DNA of 51,631 nt from Pseudomonadota bacterium (GTDB lineage Bacteria; Pseudomonadota; Gammaproteobacteria; Burkholderiales; Rhodocyclaceae), in assembly GCA_029776255.1 (NCBI GenBank), contig JAKOTN010000143.1, positions 1-51,631 on the forward strand, given 5' to 3'. Within the stretch, counting starts at the first letter, position 1; every line of letters begins with the position of its first letter. The translations under genes and the position numbers were made by a program. Positions 41,891 to 51,137 of the stretch are shown here, piece by piece. The notes below the pieces were generated by a model, which made no database searches, was not told the DNA's origin, and saw only the letters and a program-made list of their open reading frames with translations.

Positions 41891-43410
41891 CGCGACGCGT
41901 CTTCGACGGGTTTATCGGGGCCGGCGATCGGCAAGCGAATGAGAAAGCGCGCACCGTTTCCCGGCGCGCTGTCGACACTGATCGTGCCGCCATGACGCTG
42001 CACGATATCGCGCGAAATCGACAGGCCGAGTCCCGTTCCCTTGCCCATCGGTTTGGTGGTGAAAAAAGGTTGAAAGAGTCGTTTCCGCACATCGAGCGAC
42101 ATTCCCTTCCCGGTGTCCTCGACTTCGACCCACACAAACGACGCCTCGTGGCCGCTGCGCAAGGTGATCGTGCCGGCTTCGTCGATGGCCTGGCCGGCAT
42201 TGACCAGCAAATTCATGAAAACCTGGTTGATCTGCGTCGCACAACAGCGCACGGGCGGCAAATCGCCGAAGTCGCGAACGATGATTGCCTTGTATTTCAA
42301 CTCATTGGCCACCACGTTCAACGTACTCTCCAGCAGTTGGTTAAGGTCGGCGTCCTGCATCTCGGCGTCGTCGGCACGCGAGAAGTCCTTGAGATCGGCA
42401 ACGATTTTTCGCACGCGCCCCAGACCTTCCGCCGACTCGTCGAGCAGGTTGGGAATGTCCTCGCGCAAGTAGTCGAGTTCCGCCTGTTCACGCGCGCGTT
42501 CGGTCGCCAGGCGCGCCGGATGGTCCGACGCCAGCGCGGCGATGGCTTGCGTGTCGACATCCACCACCTTCAGCAGCGCGTCGACATACGCTTTCAGGGA
42601 ACCCAGATTGGAACTGACAAAACCAATCGGGTTATTGATTTCATGTGCCACGCCGGCGGCGAGCTGACCAACCGCCGCCATTTTTTCCGATTGCAGCAAC
42701 TGTCCGTGTGTCCGTTCGATGGTATCCATCGCCCGCTGCAGCAACGCCTGTTCGCGAAGCAACTCGGCGTTGGTTTGCCGTAACTCCAGCGTGCGCTCCT
42801 CGATCTGCTTCTCGAGATTGCCGTTGAGTTCGGCAAGGCACTCCTGTGCGCTCGTCAACTTGGCGTTGATCCGCACCAAAGTCCGGTTGCGCTCGGTAAC
42901 CGTGTTGAACAATTCGGTCAAGGTTTCCACCAGCACCTTGTTGGCAAAACAATCGCGCCCTTGCTCGCCTCCCGCCGGCATATCCTCCGGTGCCCCGCCG
43001 GCCCGACGCAGTAGTTCGCGCGCCATTTCCCGATCCTGGACGAGGATATGAAATGTTAGCCAACTGGCGAAGAAACGCAGTGTCTGCTCGCCGTCCAGGG
43101 TGCCGTCGGCCGCGAACTGACGACGCATGCGCGCGACCTCTTCCACGAACCCGAGATGCTCACGCATGTGTTCGTCGATGTGCGGACTGTTATCGAGTCC
43201 GCCTTCAAGCATGTGGCGTTCCTCATCGTGGAAATGCGTCGTCACGGAGTTGGTCAGGCGATCGATCAGCAAGAGGCATTCGTCGATGGTGCTTTGATTG
43301 CTTGAAATCGTCGGAGAAACGGCATTGACCAGTTCGACCAGACTGCGATGCTGGCTATCGACCAACTCGATTCCGGTCAGGAAATGCTCGCTCCACTTCA
43401 TCAAGGTCAT
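41887..43410 (-). CDS. Hemerythrin-domain sensor histidine kinase
   Basis: 507 residues from the ATG at 43410 (AGAGGAAAA just upstream); the open frame to 43539 is not conserved. A bacteriohemerythrin domain (about 1-135) keeps all diiron ligands: DSQHR, THFHDEERHMLEGG, SPHIDEHMREH and FHILVQD. A coiled coil (about 170-245) leads to HisKA with the phosphoacceptor in AAGVAHEINNPIGF, then HATPase_c (FMNLLVNAGQAI, GTGLGLSISRDI). No TM segment: a cytosolic sensor of O2, NO or redox state by family. It overlaps the GGDEF-EAL-REC gene by 4 nt and probably phosphorylates its receiver. Confidence 0.94.
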   Translation of the reverse strand: MTLMKWSEHFLTGIELVDSQHRSLVELVNAVSPTISSNQSTIDECLLLIDRLTNSVTTHFHDEERHMLEGGLDNSPHIDEHMREHLGFVEEVARMRRQFAADGTLDGEQTLRFFASWLTFHILVQDREMARELLRRAGGAPEDMPAGGEQGRDCFANKVLVETLTELFNTVTERNRTLVRINAKLTSAQECLAELNGNLEKQIEERTLELRQTNAELLREQALLQRAMDTIERTHGQLLQSEKMAAVGQLAAGVAHEINNPIGFVSSNLGSLKAYVDALLKVVDVDTQAIAALASDHPARLATERAREQAELDYLREDIPNLLDESAEGLGRVRKIVADLKDFSRADDAEMQDADLNQLLESTLNVVANELKYKAIIVRDFGDLPPVRCCATQINQVFMNLLVNAGQAIDEAGTITLRSGHEASFVWVEVEDTGKGMSLDVRKRLFQPFFTTKPMGKGTGLGLSISRDIVQRHGGTISVDSAPGNGARFLIRLPIAGPDKPVEDASR

Positions 43411-43818
43411 GATTTTCCTCTGCTTGGCTTGGCGACACTCCGCGCCGCAATGCCAATGGCGACCGTCGAACGAGGGCACCGATTTATTACGACAGGTATT
43501 AAACAACAATGATACGCGCGAACGGGTCAAAGGTGGCACGGATGTTGCGTCGGATGTTGGTCAATCGGCGGCCTGTTCGCGTGGTCCGAATGCGCCCGGC
43601 GTAAGGTGTGTTTCCGCGCAACGACGCATTCAGAACCCGTTCACTCCTTCTGCTAAGCTTAAATCAGCCGTTGAGCAATCGCCGGAAAATGGGAGAGCGG
43701 TAGTGGGTAATCGAGGACGGGCAGGAAACGGAGCCGGAGGCGCCCCGTCGCAAAATCCGCGAGTGCCGCGGATGCGCCGAGCGGCGACCGAGCGCTTGGC
43801 GAAACCCGGAGCGGCGGC
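43411..43818. other. Divergent intergenic region between two histidine kinase genes
   Basis: 408 nt with no credible gene; overlapping frames lack codon structure or homology. An AT-rich patch at 43481-43515 is the likely promoter zone of the hemerythrin-kinase operon. Nothing convincing is seen for the plus-strand kinase. Confidence 0.5.
43481..43509 (-). promoter_or_regulatory. Possible promoter of the hemerythrin-kinase operon
   Basis: On the minus strand TTGTTG (43509-43504) and TAAATC (43486-43481) are 17 nt apart, about 70 nt upstream of the ATG, in the only AT-rich patch of this region. Confidence 0.3.
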
Positions 43819-45258
43819 ATGATCGATCCGGGAGTCATGGCCGCGGTTCTAGGCGTTTTTTTCGCCTTGCTGCTATCGCTGATTCGCTGGGGACAGCGGA
43901 ATACCGGCCTGGAAACCGACGTGGCGACCTATGCGCGGCAACTGTCCACCGTCAAGGACGCCCTAGGATACAAGACCGAGGAACTGCGCATTGTGCTCAA
44001 CAACATCAGCGATGGGGTATTGATCGCCGACATCGAGGGAAATATCCGCTCGGCCAACCCGGCCGCGCTCCGAATCTTCGGACATTCCGAAAATACGTTG
44101 CTGAACGGCAACCTGAATTCGCTGCTTCAACCCGATCCGCGGCATAACGATGGCAAGGAAGTGTCGTGGCGCGCGGTGACGGAAAACGACACGCCGGATG
44201 TGGACAAATTCATTGCATTCAATGGCGTGCGCCGAAATGGCAGCCTGGTGCCGCTCGATCTCGGCATCCAGAGCCACGGGATGCGCGGTGAACGCTTGCT
44301 GTCGGTCATCATCCGCGATCTCACGGAGCGCACGGACGCCGAACACGCGCTGCACGAACGGCAGGAACGCCTGCGAGAGGCCATGCGCCAGATCGAAGAA
44401 GTGCAAAACCACCTCCTGCAATCGGAAAAAATGGCTTCGGTTGGCCAATTGGCGGCGGGTGTGGCGCACGAAATCAACAATCCGATAGGCTTCGTCAATT
44501 CCAATCTGGGTAGTCTCAAGCGCGGGGTCGGCGACCTGCTGGAAGTCATCGGCGCCTACTCGGCGGCGGACGCCCTCCTCGCGGCGCATCCGACGATCAT
44601 GGCCAGCATCGCCGAGGCAAAAAACGCCGCCGATTTCGATTATCTGCGGGAAGATCTGCCAACGCTGATCGACGAATCACTCGAAGGACTGCAACGCGTG
44701 AAAAAAATTGTCCAGGATCTCAAGGACTTCTCGCGCGTGGACGTCACCGACTGGGAATTCGTCAACATCGAGGACGGTCTGGAAAGCACGCTGAACATCG
44801 TCTGGAACGAACTGAAATACAAGGCGGCGCTCAACAAGGAATACGCGGAGTTGCCGCTCATCGAATGCATCCCCGCGCGCCTGAACCAAGTGTTCATGAA
44901 CTTGCTGGTCAACGCCGCGCAAGCCATCCACGACCGCGGCACGATCACCGTGCGCACCGGCTGCAACGACAACGAAATCTGGGTGGAGGTGGAAGACAAC
45001 GGGCGCGGCATCGCACCGGAAAATCTCGAGCGCATTTTCGAGCCGTTTTTCACCACCAAGCCCGTCGGCCAAGGGACCGGACTCGGCCTGTCGCTGGTAC
45101 ACAGCATTGTCACCAGCCACGGAGGGCACATCAGCGTGCGTAGCGAAATCGGCGTCGGCTCCTGTTTTCGGGTTTATTTGCCGATCTTGCGCGCCGAGCC
45201 GAGCGAATCGCCCCGACCATCGGCGTTGTTTACAACGAACGCGCCCGGAGATCCTTGA
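43819..45258 (+). CDS. PAS-domain sensor histidine kinase
   Basis: 479 residues. One N-terminal TM helix (about 5-23), a short coiled coil, PAS (about 52-165: VLNNISDGVLIADIEGNIRSANPAALRIFG), HisKA with AAGVAHEINNPIGFVNSNLGSL (about 215-236) and HATPase_c (FMNLLVNAAQAIHDRGTITV, DNGRGIAPENLERIFEPFFTTKP, GTGLGLSLVHSI). Its kinase core is very similar to that of the divergent hemerythrin kinase, including the LREDxPxLxDES segment between helices. No receiver-domain partner follows it; the EAL/REC proteins across the divergent promoter are the nearest candidates. Its 3' end overlaps the convergent ligase gene by 29 nt. Confidence 0.93.
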   Translation: MIDPGVMAAVLGVFFALLLSLIRWGQRNTGLETDVATYARQLSTVKDALGYKTEELRIVLNNISDGVLIADIEGNIRSANPAALRIFGHSENTLLNGNLNSLLQPDPRHNDGKEVSWRAVTENDTPDVDKFIAFNGVRRNGSLVPLDLGIQSHGMRGERLLSVIIRDLTERTDAEHALHERQERLREAMRQIEEVQNHLLQSEKMASVGQLAAGVAHEINNPIGFVNSNLGSLKRGVGDLLEVIGAYSAADALLAAHPTIMASIAEAKNAADFDYLREDLPTLIDESLEGLQRVKKIVQDLKDFSRVDVTDWEFVNIEDGLESTLNIVWNELKYKAALNKEYAELPLIECIPARLNQVFMNLLVNAAQAIHDRGTITVRTGCNDNEIWVEVEDNGRGIAPENLERIFEPFFTTKPVGQGTGLGLSLVHSIVTSHGGHISVRSEIGVGSCFRVYLPILRAEPSESPRPSALFTTNAPGDP

Positions 45259-46567
45259 CCCGCACCGCCTTCCCCTCGGCGCGGGGCAGCGACCCTGGCG
45301 CTCGCAGCCGGACAATCGGTGTCACCAGCACCTCGTCGCGAATCCGGCGGCCGATTGAGCGCGCCAAGGCGTTCAGGCGACTGTTGTCGTTGTCGCCTTC
45401 GCGGCCCGCTTCGACATCCCCTGCGACGCCCAAATCGCCGCTGGTTTCGACCTCTAACAACATTTCGTCCGCGCCGTCGATCGTGTCGAGGGTGATCAGA
45501 TACTCGGCGCCGACCCCGGGGACTTTCATCAGCACCGACTCGATCTGCATCGGAAAAACGTTGCAGCCCTTGATAATGAACATGTCGTCGCTACGCCCGA
45601 CGATGCGGTCCAGACGCACATGCGTGCGCCCGCACGGGCAGGGGCCGGGCAGGATACGGGTCAGATCGCGCGTGCGATAACGCACCAGTGGCATCGCCTC
45701 CCGATCCAGCGTGGTCATCACCAACTCACCGAATTCGCCGTCGGCCACCGGCTCCAGCGTCTCCGGGTCCAGGATTTCAACCAGAAAAGCATCTTCCCAG
45801 ACATGCAGACCGTTCTGATGGCGGCATTCGAACGCCACTCCCGGACCATTCATCTCCGAAAGACCAAACGAGTTATAGGCCTTGACACCGAACATTTCCT
45901 CGATGCGCCGTCGCTGCTCCTCGCTATGCGGCTCGGCACCGATGACGAAAGCGCGCAGCTGCGTCGCCTCCCGCGGCTCCAGCCCTTCCTGCTGAAACAC
46001 CTCATACAAGCGATTGAGATAACTCGGAATCGCATGCGCCACCGTCGTTCCGTAATCGCGCATCAGCTTGATCTGGCGCGGACTGTTGCCAGCGCCGGCC
46101 GGAATGCTCAAACATCCCAAGCGCTCGGCGCCATACTGAAAACCCAGGCCACCAGTAAACAACCCGTAACCGCAGATATTCTGGAAAACATCGCTGTCGC
46201 GAACCCCGGCGCAATACAAGGAACGCGCCATCAAATTGGCCCAGGAATCGATGTCGTGACGATTATGAAAAACCACCGTCGGGTTGCCGGTGGTGCCGCT
46301 CGAACTGTGTAGCCGGACCACCGACCGTTTCGACAAGGTCAAAAAACCATAGGGAAAGTTATCGCGCAGATCCTGCTTGCTGGTCAGCGGCAATTTGCGA
46401 ACATCGTCCAGCGACTTGATCGACTCGGCCGACAAACCCAGCGCCCTGAAAAGCGAACCGTAATAAGACGCGTGACTCGCCTGATGAAGCGTTTTTCGCA
46501 AACGGGAAAGCTGCAGCTTTTCCAGCTCGGGCCGCGATAAAATCTCGAAATCTCTTTCCCAGAACAT
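45230..46567 (-). CDS. Phenylacetate-CoA ligase-like adenylate-forming enzyme
   Basis: 445 residues, the length of PaaK. Motifs: RLHSSSGTTGNPTVV (phosphate loop), FGLSEMNGPGVAFEC, MPLVRYRTRDLTRILPGPCPCGRTHVRLDRIVGRSDDMFIIKG and NVFPMQIESVL at the C-terminal hinge. It activates a carboxylic acid, classically phenylacetate, to its CoA thioester through an adenylate. A short acidic insertion (GDVEAGREGDNDN, about 385-397) is unlike typical PaaK. No other paa genes are nearby, so the substrate is uncertain; some members act on indoleacetate or other aryl acids. Confidence 0.92.
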   Translation of the reverse strand: MFWERDFEILSRPELEKLQLSRLRKTLHQASHASYYGSLFRALGLSAESIKSLDDVRKLPLTSKQDLRDNFPYGFLTLSKRSVVRLHSSSGTTGNPTVVFHNRHDIDSWANLMARSLYCAGVRDSDVFQNICGYGLFTGGLGFQYGAERLGCLSIPAGAGNSPRQIKLMRDYGTTVAHAIPSYLNRLYEVFQQEGLEPREATQLRAFVIGAEPHSEEQRRRIEEMFGVKAYNSFGLSEMNGPGVAFECRHQNGLHVWEDAFLVEILDPETLEPVADGEFGELVMTTLDREAMPLVRYRTRDLTRILPGPCPCGRTHVRLDRIVGRSDDMFIIKGCNVFPMQIESVLMKVPGVGAEYLITLDTIDGADEMLLEVETSGDLGVAGDVEAGREGDNDNSRLNALARSIGRRIRDEVLVTPIVRLRAPGSLPRAEGKAVRVKDLRARSL

Positions 46568-46876
46568 GGTCGCTCGTTTGTAATCAATCCCCGCCCCAAC
46601 GGCCGGTAAGAACTATTTAACCAATAGAAGCCCGAACGGGCAATTGTCAGGCAAAATCCGCATCAGCTGCGGATACGGTCGGCGGGAAAAACGTTACCGC
46701 ACAGCATCAAGAACCACGCCCACCTTCAAGCGACAGGCCAGCGACCCTTTGGGCAATCCAAGCACGGGCGCAGAATACGTTCGGCTGCAATATTGGTCAA
46801 CAACAGTGCCGACGGCTGGTGACTGTAGGTTTTTTGCAAGCTTTCAAATTATTAACAACCAGCCAAAAACGACTGC
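46568..46876. other. Intergenic region between ligase and polysaccharide genes
   Basis: 309 nt with no supportable gene. It marks the change from GC-rich to AT-richer DNA. The one clear structure is the hairpin at 46656-46674. Confidence 0.45.
46652..46674 (-). terminator. Possible terminator of the polysaccharide operon
   Basis: ATCCGCA and TGCGGAT form a perfect 7-bp stem around a 5-nt loop; on the minus strand the second arm runs into a short T-run (TTTTG). It lies about 200 nt beyond the last glycosyltransferase gene. Confidence 0.4.
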
Positions 46877-47629
46877 TCAAAAAAACTGATATAACTTGCT
46901 GAGATTTTTCCAGACCAACGCCCCAATACCACCAATTCCATTACGTCGTAGCGCTTTGTAATCCTCCCGCGTTTTCAAAAAAATCTTGGGAAGGGAGCGA
47001 TTGCTTTCACCACCAACGCGCATTTTGACCAGTACACGCGGTATATACACCGCTCGTGCCTGCCCCCGCCCAAAGTAACGCAAAATGGCATCATAGTCGG
47101 CAGCAATACGGAAACTAGTATCGAACCCCCCAAACCGCTCAATCATGCTGCGCCGCAGATAAAGCGTCGGGTGTGGCGGCATCCAACCCCAACCCAGTTT
47201 GCTCCGCTGGTATTCACCGGACTGCCAGCGCCGGATGATGCGGCTGGTGTCATCCTTGGCGACATACTCGAGATCGCCATAAACCACATCCACTTCCGGA
47301 TCGGCAAAAGCACTAGCCACACTTTCGAGAACACGATCATCGGCAAAAAAATCATCCGAATGCATCAGGCCGACGACATCGCCGGTAGCGCGGGCCAAGC
47401 CCTTGTTCAGCGCATCGTAAATCCCCTTGTCACGCTCACTGACCAGGATCGCCCGGTCTCCCAGGCAAGACTGCAAGACCTGTAAGGTGCCATCAGTTGA
47501 GGCACCATCGATAACCACGTGCTGAACATTCGCCCAGGTTTGAGCCTGAACACTCTCGACCGCCTGGCCGACGGAACCGACGCGGTTGTACACCGCAGTA
47601 ATCACAGATATTTTCAATTCATTAACCAT
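46877..47629 (-). CDS. Family 2 glycosyltransferase (WcaE/WcaA-like)
   Basis: 250 residues. GT-A fold: ISVITAVYNRVGSVGQAVESVQAQT at the N-terminus, VIDGASTDGTLQVL, ERDKGIYDALNKGLARATGD, the metal-binding acidic motif MHSDDFF and RRWQSGEYQRSKLGWGWMPPHPTLYLRR, typical of colanic-acid-type WcaE transferases. It transfers a sugar to a lipid-linked glycan on the cytoplasmic face. It is the last gene of the minus-strand polysaccharide cluster, 15 nt after the acyltransferase stop. Confidence 0.9.
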   Translation of the reverse strand: MVNELKISVITAVYNRVGSVGQAVESVQAQTWANVQHVVIDGASTDGTLQVLQSCLGDRAILVSERDKGIYDALNKGLARATGDVVGLMHSDDFFADDRVLESVASAFADPEVDVVYGDLEYVAKDDTSRIIRRWQSGEYQRSKLGWGWMPPHPTLYLRRSMIERFGGFDTSFRIAADYDAILRYFGRGQARAVYIPRVLVKMRVGGESNRSLPKIFLKTREDYKALRRNGIGGIGALVWKNLSKLYQFF

Positions 47630-47644
47630 TAAGTAGTAGGAGCA

Positions 47645-49585
47645 TCATTTGGCAGGCACTGAGTCTTTCAATGTGCTGTCGACATAAATCGCCTGATCCT
47701 TGGCGTAGGAGTAGGTCATGTGCTCGGCATCTTTGTAGAGCGGGACGCCATTCGAATCGAAAATCGGACATTTACCGCTTGGGCAGAGATAAAGAATTGG
47801 ATCTATCGTGTACCCACCAACGAAAGCTGCGGTTTTTTCTAGCTGAGCATGAACGAATGATCGTTTATCTTGAAAAGCCTTTAAGTCGAAATTCACATTT
47901 AAAATATTTTTTGCTGCAAGACTACCGAATCTTGACCCCACATACATACCATTCGGGTCGAGCACGGCCCCAACTGGCATTGATAATATAATAACAATTG
48001 TCTTGCCTTTACTAACGCGCCTCAATGACTCGACAAAATTCGACTCAGAACTGAGAGCCTTTTCGTACGAATACCACAAACCCGACAAAACAATGGTTTT
48101 AACAGAATCATCGCCCATCAATTCGAGCAGTTTCTGATAGGCAGTAGAACAATGATTCGGCGGAACGCTTCCCTCAACGAAGTAGAAAAGCAATTTGCAA
48201 TATTTCTGATTGCCGATGATAGTGGCAGAATTAACCGAACCTGCTGATGAGCCGAGAAGGTAGTTAATACGTGGAGCATATTGCTCCATATTTGAGTCAC
48301 CAAAATATAATGTCCTGCGCGGACTTGTGCCTCCAACATAATAACGAAGCCCCTGATCAACGACAGTTGCCAATTGGTCTCCAGGGAAGTGCCAGTCAGA
48401 CTTGGCCTGGAGAATTCTACTTAGGTCACTATTTTGGTGGCGCGGAGACACATTAAAATACAGTAGCCCCCCAACGAAAATGGCAATAAATAAATTTATT
48501 GCGAACAGCCCCTTCGCATAAACGGCGTCCCCTTTACGGATTTTTGTTTCAAGAAACCTATAAGTCAGCCATGCCAAAATAACTGAAAGAGCAACAATTA
48601 AAGCACGCTGGGTAGTGGAGACGTGATCAGCATCCGTTGTAATCCGAAACCAAGCGAGAATTACCCAGTGCCAGAGATATAACGGAAAACTGATAATACC
48701 AAACCAAATCAATATCCGATTCGACAGGATGACGCGATTTGGCCAAGCTGATGAACCTGCGTAAATTAGCAAAGCGGTCCCTACAGTGGGCAGCAAGGCA
48801 AGCCATCCAGGAAAATGTTCTGCAGTAACGAACGTGAACCCAATCAATAGCAAAAATAACCCGGATGCTGACAGAGAAAACTCTACCGCCCTCGTTCCGA
48901 CCTGCTGATTCTCCCTTCGCAACAGAACCATCCAGGCGGTAAAACTTCCAATCAGCAATTCCCAGAAACGCGTTAGCGGAGAGTAAAACGTAGCGATCGG
49001 ATCACTATCAACCGTGACCAAATTGAGAGAGAAAGAAGCAATGAACAGAGCGATGACAAGAGCCGGGATCCCAAATCTTCTATTCCAAAAGAGCCAAGCC
49101 AATAAAGGCCAGACAATATAATATTGCTCTTCAATTCCAAGACTCCACAGATGCAACAACGGCTTCGTTTCAGCGGATATGTCAAAATATCCAGATTCAC
49201 TCCAAAGAACCAAGTTGGAAACAAACGTTGATCCACCAAGAATGTGTTTATTAAGTTGAGAGAACTCGTCAGGAAGTAAGGTGAACCAGCCTATGAAAAA
49301 TGAAGATCCCAATATTAAAATCAGCGCCGGGAAGATCCGCCGAATTCTCCGAAAATAAAACTCGACCAAGGAAAATGATTCTTTCTTCAGATTATCAAAA
49401 ATAATTGAAGAAATAAGATAGCCAGAGATGACGAAGAACATATCGACACCGATAAACCCGGCATGAAATATACCAGCCCCCGGCATCCAGCTTGGATAGA
49501 TGTGATAGCCAACGACTCACAATACCGCAAGGGCTCTCAGTCCATCTATATCGACCCTATACGACGGGTGGGACAGTTTAGCCAT
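47645..49585 (-). pseudogene. OafA-type acyltransferase with SGNH domain, interrupted by an in-frame TGA
   Basis: From the ATG at 49585 the frame reads MAKLSHPSYRVDIDGLRALAVL, then TGA (49519-49517, codon 23), then VVGYHIYPSWMPGAGIFHAGFIGVDMFFVISGYLI and on without break to 47645: 646 codons in total. The part before the stop is the conserved start of acyltransferase-3 proteins (AVLxVVxYHxxP), and Ser is usual at the TGA position (TCA to TGA). About ten TM helices are followed by an SGNH domain (GDSNMEQY block; DAEHMTYS near the end). It would O-acetylate a surface glycan. A restart at 49486 gives 613 residues but loses conserved Arg10, Arg17 and His28. Either a recent nonsense mutation or a sequencing error. 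Confidence 0.82.
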
Positions 49586-49610
49586 ATTACGTCCGGATAA
49601 TATTTTCAAT

Positions 49611-50510
49611 TTAGCGCAGATTTATATTGAGAACGCGATCAATGGCTGTCACAACATCCACCTTATGTTCCCGCATATAGCGCTTGACCTCTGCCAGCTT
49701 CGCATCCACCAAGTAGCGATACCAGAATCCCTGAAGAAAATGGAAGGCAGTACCGGCCTGGCCATCCAGAAAACCTAGGCGAATCACATAGCGATAGAAA
49801 AAATAAACAAACGCCCGGAAACCGCTTGGCAGCCGGGAATAAACCACTTCTTTTATCCAACGCTTAGCGCCCGCCTGGCTACCATCGCGCAAACTTGCCA
49901 CCGAATCATGAAGCTTGAAGTGGTACTCAAGATTCAGCATTTCAACAGCTTCACGACTTGCATAATTGTTGTGTTTGTTGACCCACCAAGTCAGCGAATT
50001 TAGATTGTCATCGATCAGCTCACTTTCAAAATTCACCGTCACCCCGGCCACCTTAATGTGTTCATCCATCCAACGGTTTTCGCACTCGCCACGGCCATTA
50101 CGGAACAACCTAAGTATTCGGACGGGGAACACGCCGCCATGGCGGATCAACTTGCCCTGAAAGGTCATTCGGCGACTGAGATACACCCCATCGATCTCGC
50201 TCGCGAGAGATGGCAACCGACCTTTGATTTCGGCAATTAGCTCAGGCGTTAAATACTCGTCTGCATCAATGCGCAATATCCAATCCTGGTCCGAGCCCAG
50301 TTGAGTCAATGCCCAGTTAAATTGAGTTGCGTGATTGGTCCATTCGCGCTGAATCACCCTCGCTCCATTGGCATAAGCAATCGCCAATGTGGCATCAGTA
50401 GAAAAGCAGTCGACGACAACTATTTCGCTGGCAACCTCTCTCACACTAGCCATGCAGCGTGCGAGATGCTGTTCTTCATTGAAGGTAAGGATGACGGCAG
50501 CAAGCCCCAT
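49611..50510 (-). CDS. Family 2 glycosyltransferase (WaaE/KdtX-like)
   Basis: 299 residues. GLAAVILTFNEEQHLARCMASV, EIVVVDCFSTDATLAIA, HATQFNWAL and the DxD-type motif RIDADEYLTPEL define a GT-A GT2 enzyme; DEHIKVAGVTVNFESELIDDNLNSLTWWVNKHNNYASREA and the long helical C-terminus match the WaaE/KdtX-like group of LPS and exopolysaccharide clusters. The sugar and acceptor are unknown. It precedes the acyltransferase gene by 25 nt and follows the WcaF-like gene by 31 nt. Confidence 0.9.
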   Translation of the reverse strand: MGLAAVILTFNEEQHLARCMASVREVASEIVVVDCFSTDATLAIAYANGARVIQREWTNHATQFNWALTQLGSDQDWILRIDADEYLTPELIAEIKGRLPSLASEIDGVYLSRRMTFQGKLIRHGGVFPVRILRLFRNGRGECENRWMDEHIKVAGVTVNFESELIDDNLNSLTWWVNKHNNYASREAVEMLNLEYHFKLHDSVASLRDGSQAGAKRWIKEVVYSRLPSGFRAFVYFFYRYVIRLGFLDGQAGTAFHFLQGFWYRYLVDAKLAEVKRYMREHKVDVVTAIDRVLNINLR

Positions 50511-50541
50511 TTTTATCTCGATTTCATAGACAGATTGCAGT

Positions 50542-51093
50542 CTATTTATTTAGGAGTTTCTCAAACTGACGCTCCTTGAAGACGACAGCCGGATTGCCCC
50601 GAGCCACTGACCAGGACGGGATATCACAGAAGACACTTGAGCGCGCGGTAATCACAGCGCCATCGCCAATGCATACACCTGGTCCAACAAAGACGTCAGC
50701 TGTAATCCAGACACCCTCGCCTATCACGATTGGCGCTGTCACCAGGGGCATGGAAGCCCGTGAGTAATCGTGACTGGCAGAACACAAGAAACTGTACTGA
50801 CTAACGGTGGAGTGCGCACCGATACGAATTTTGTCGACGCAATAGCAATCTACGTTATGACTCAAGCAGCTGTAATCACCCATGGTCAGATTCCAGGGAG
50901 CCCAAATCCGAGCCGAAGGATAGGGGTGCACCCCACCTCCAATCGTTGCACCAAAAGCTCTTAGTAAGAAACAACGCCAAAAATGGAAAGTGACAGGGCT
51001 AGGTCGATAAAGGATAAGCCACACAAGCCCCCAGACCACTCGGCCAAGCTTGTTACGCCACCCAAGAGACCTAATTCGTAACGGACACGTCAT
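50542..51093 (-). CDS. WcaF-like colanic-acid-type O-acetyltransferase
   Basis: 183 residues. An N-terminal amphipathic/hydrophobic stretch (VVWGLVWLILYRPSP) precedes a left-handed beta-helix: IGGGVHPYPSARIWAPWNLTMGDYSCLSHNVDCYCVDKIRIGAHSTVSQYSFLCSASHDY, then VIGEGVWITADVFVGPGVCIGDGAVITARSSVFCDIPSWSVARGNPA. This is the WcaF family that O-acetylates exopolysaccharide repeat units. The catalytic-type His lies in SASHDYS. Part of the minus-strand polysaccharide cluster, 44 nt after the GT4 gene. Confidence 0.92.
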   Translation of the reverse strand: MTCPLRIRSLGWRNKLGRVVWGLVWLILYRPSPVTFHFWRCFLLRAFGATIGGGVHPYPSARIWAPWNLTMGDYSCLSHNVDCYCVDKIRIGAHSTVSQYSFLCSASHDYSRASMPLVTAPIVIGEGVWITADVFVGPGVCIGDGAVITARSSVFCDIPSWSVARGNPAVVFKERQFEKLLNK

Positions 51094-51137
51094 AGAACAG
51101 ATACCCAGAAATTAGCAATCAATGATGCAGATTCAAA

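Noticed and set aside
43298-43822. Open frame on the plus strand between the two kinase genes
   Set aside because: It overlaps the hemerythrin-kinase start antisense, has no recognisable domain and an Arg/Ala-rich shadow composition.
49517-49519. Reading the TGA as selenocysteine or programmed read-through
   Set aside because: No SECIS-like hairpin was evident downstream, acyltransferase-3 proteins are not known selenoproteins, and Ser is the expected residue; a nonsense mutation or base error is simpler.
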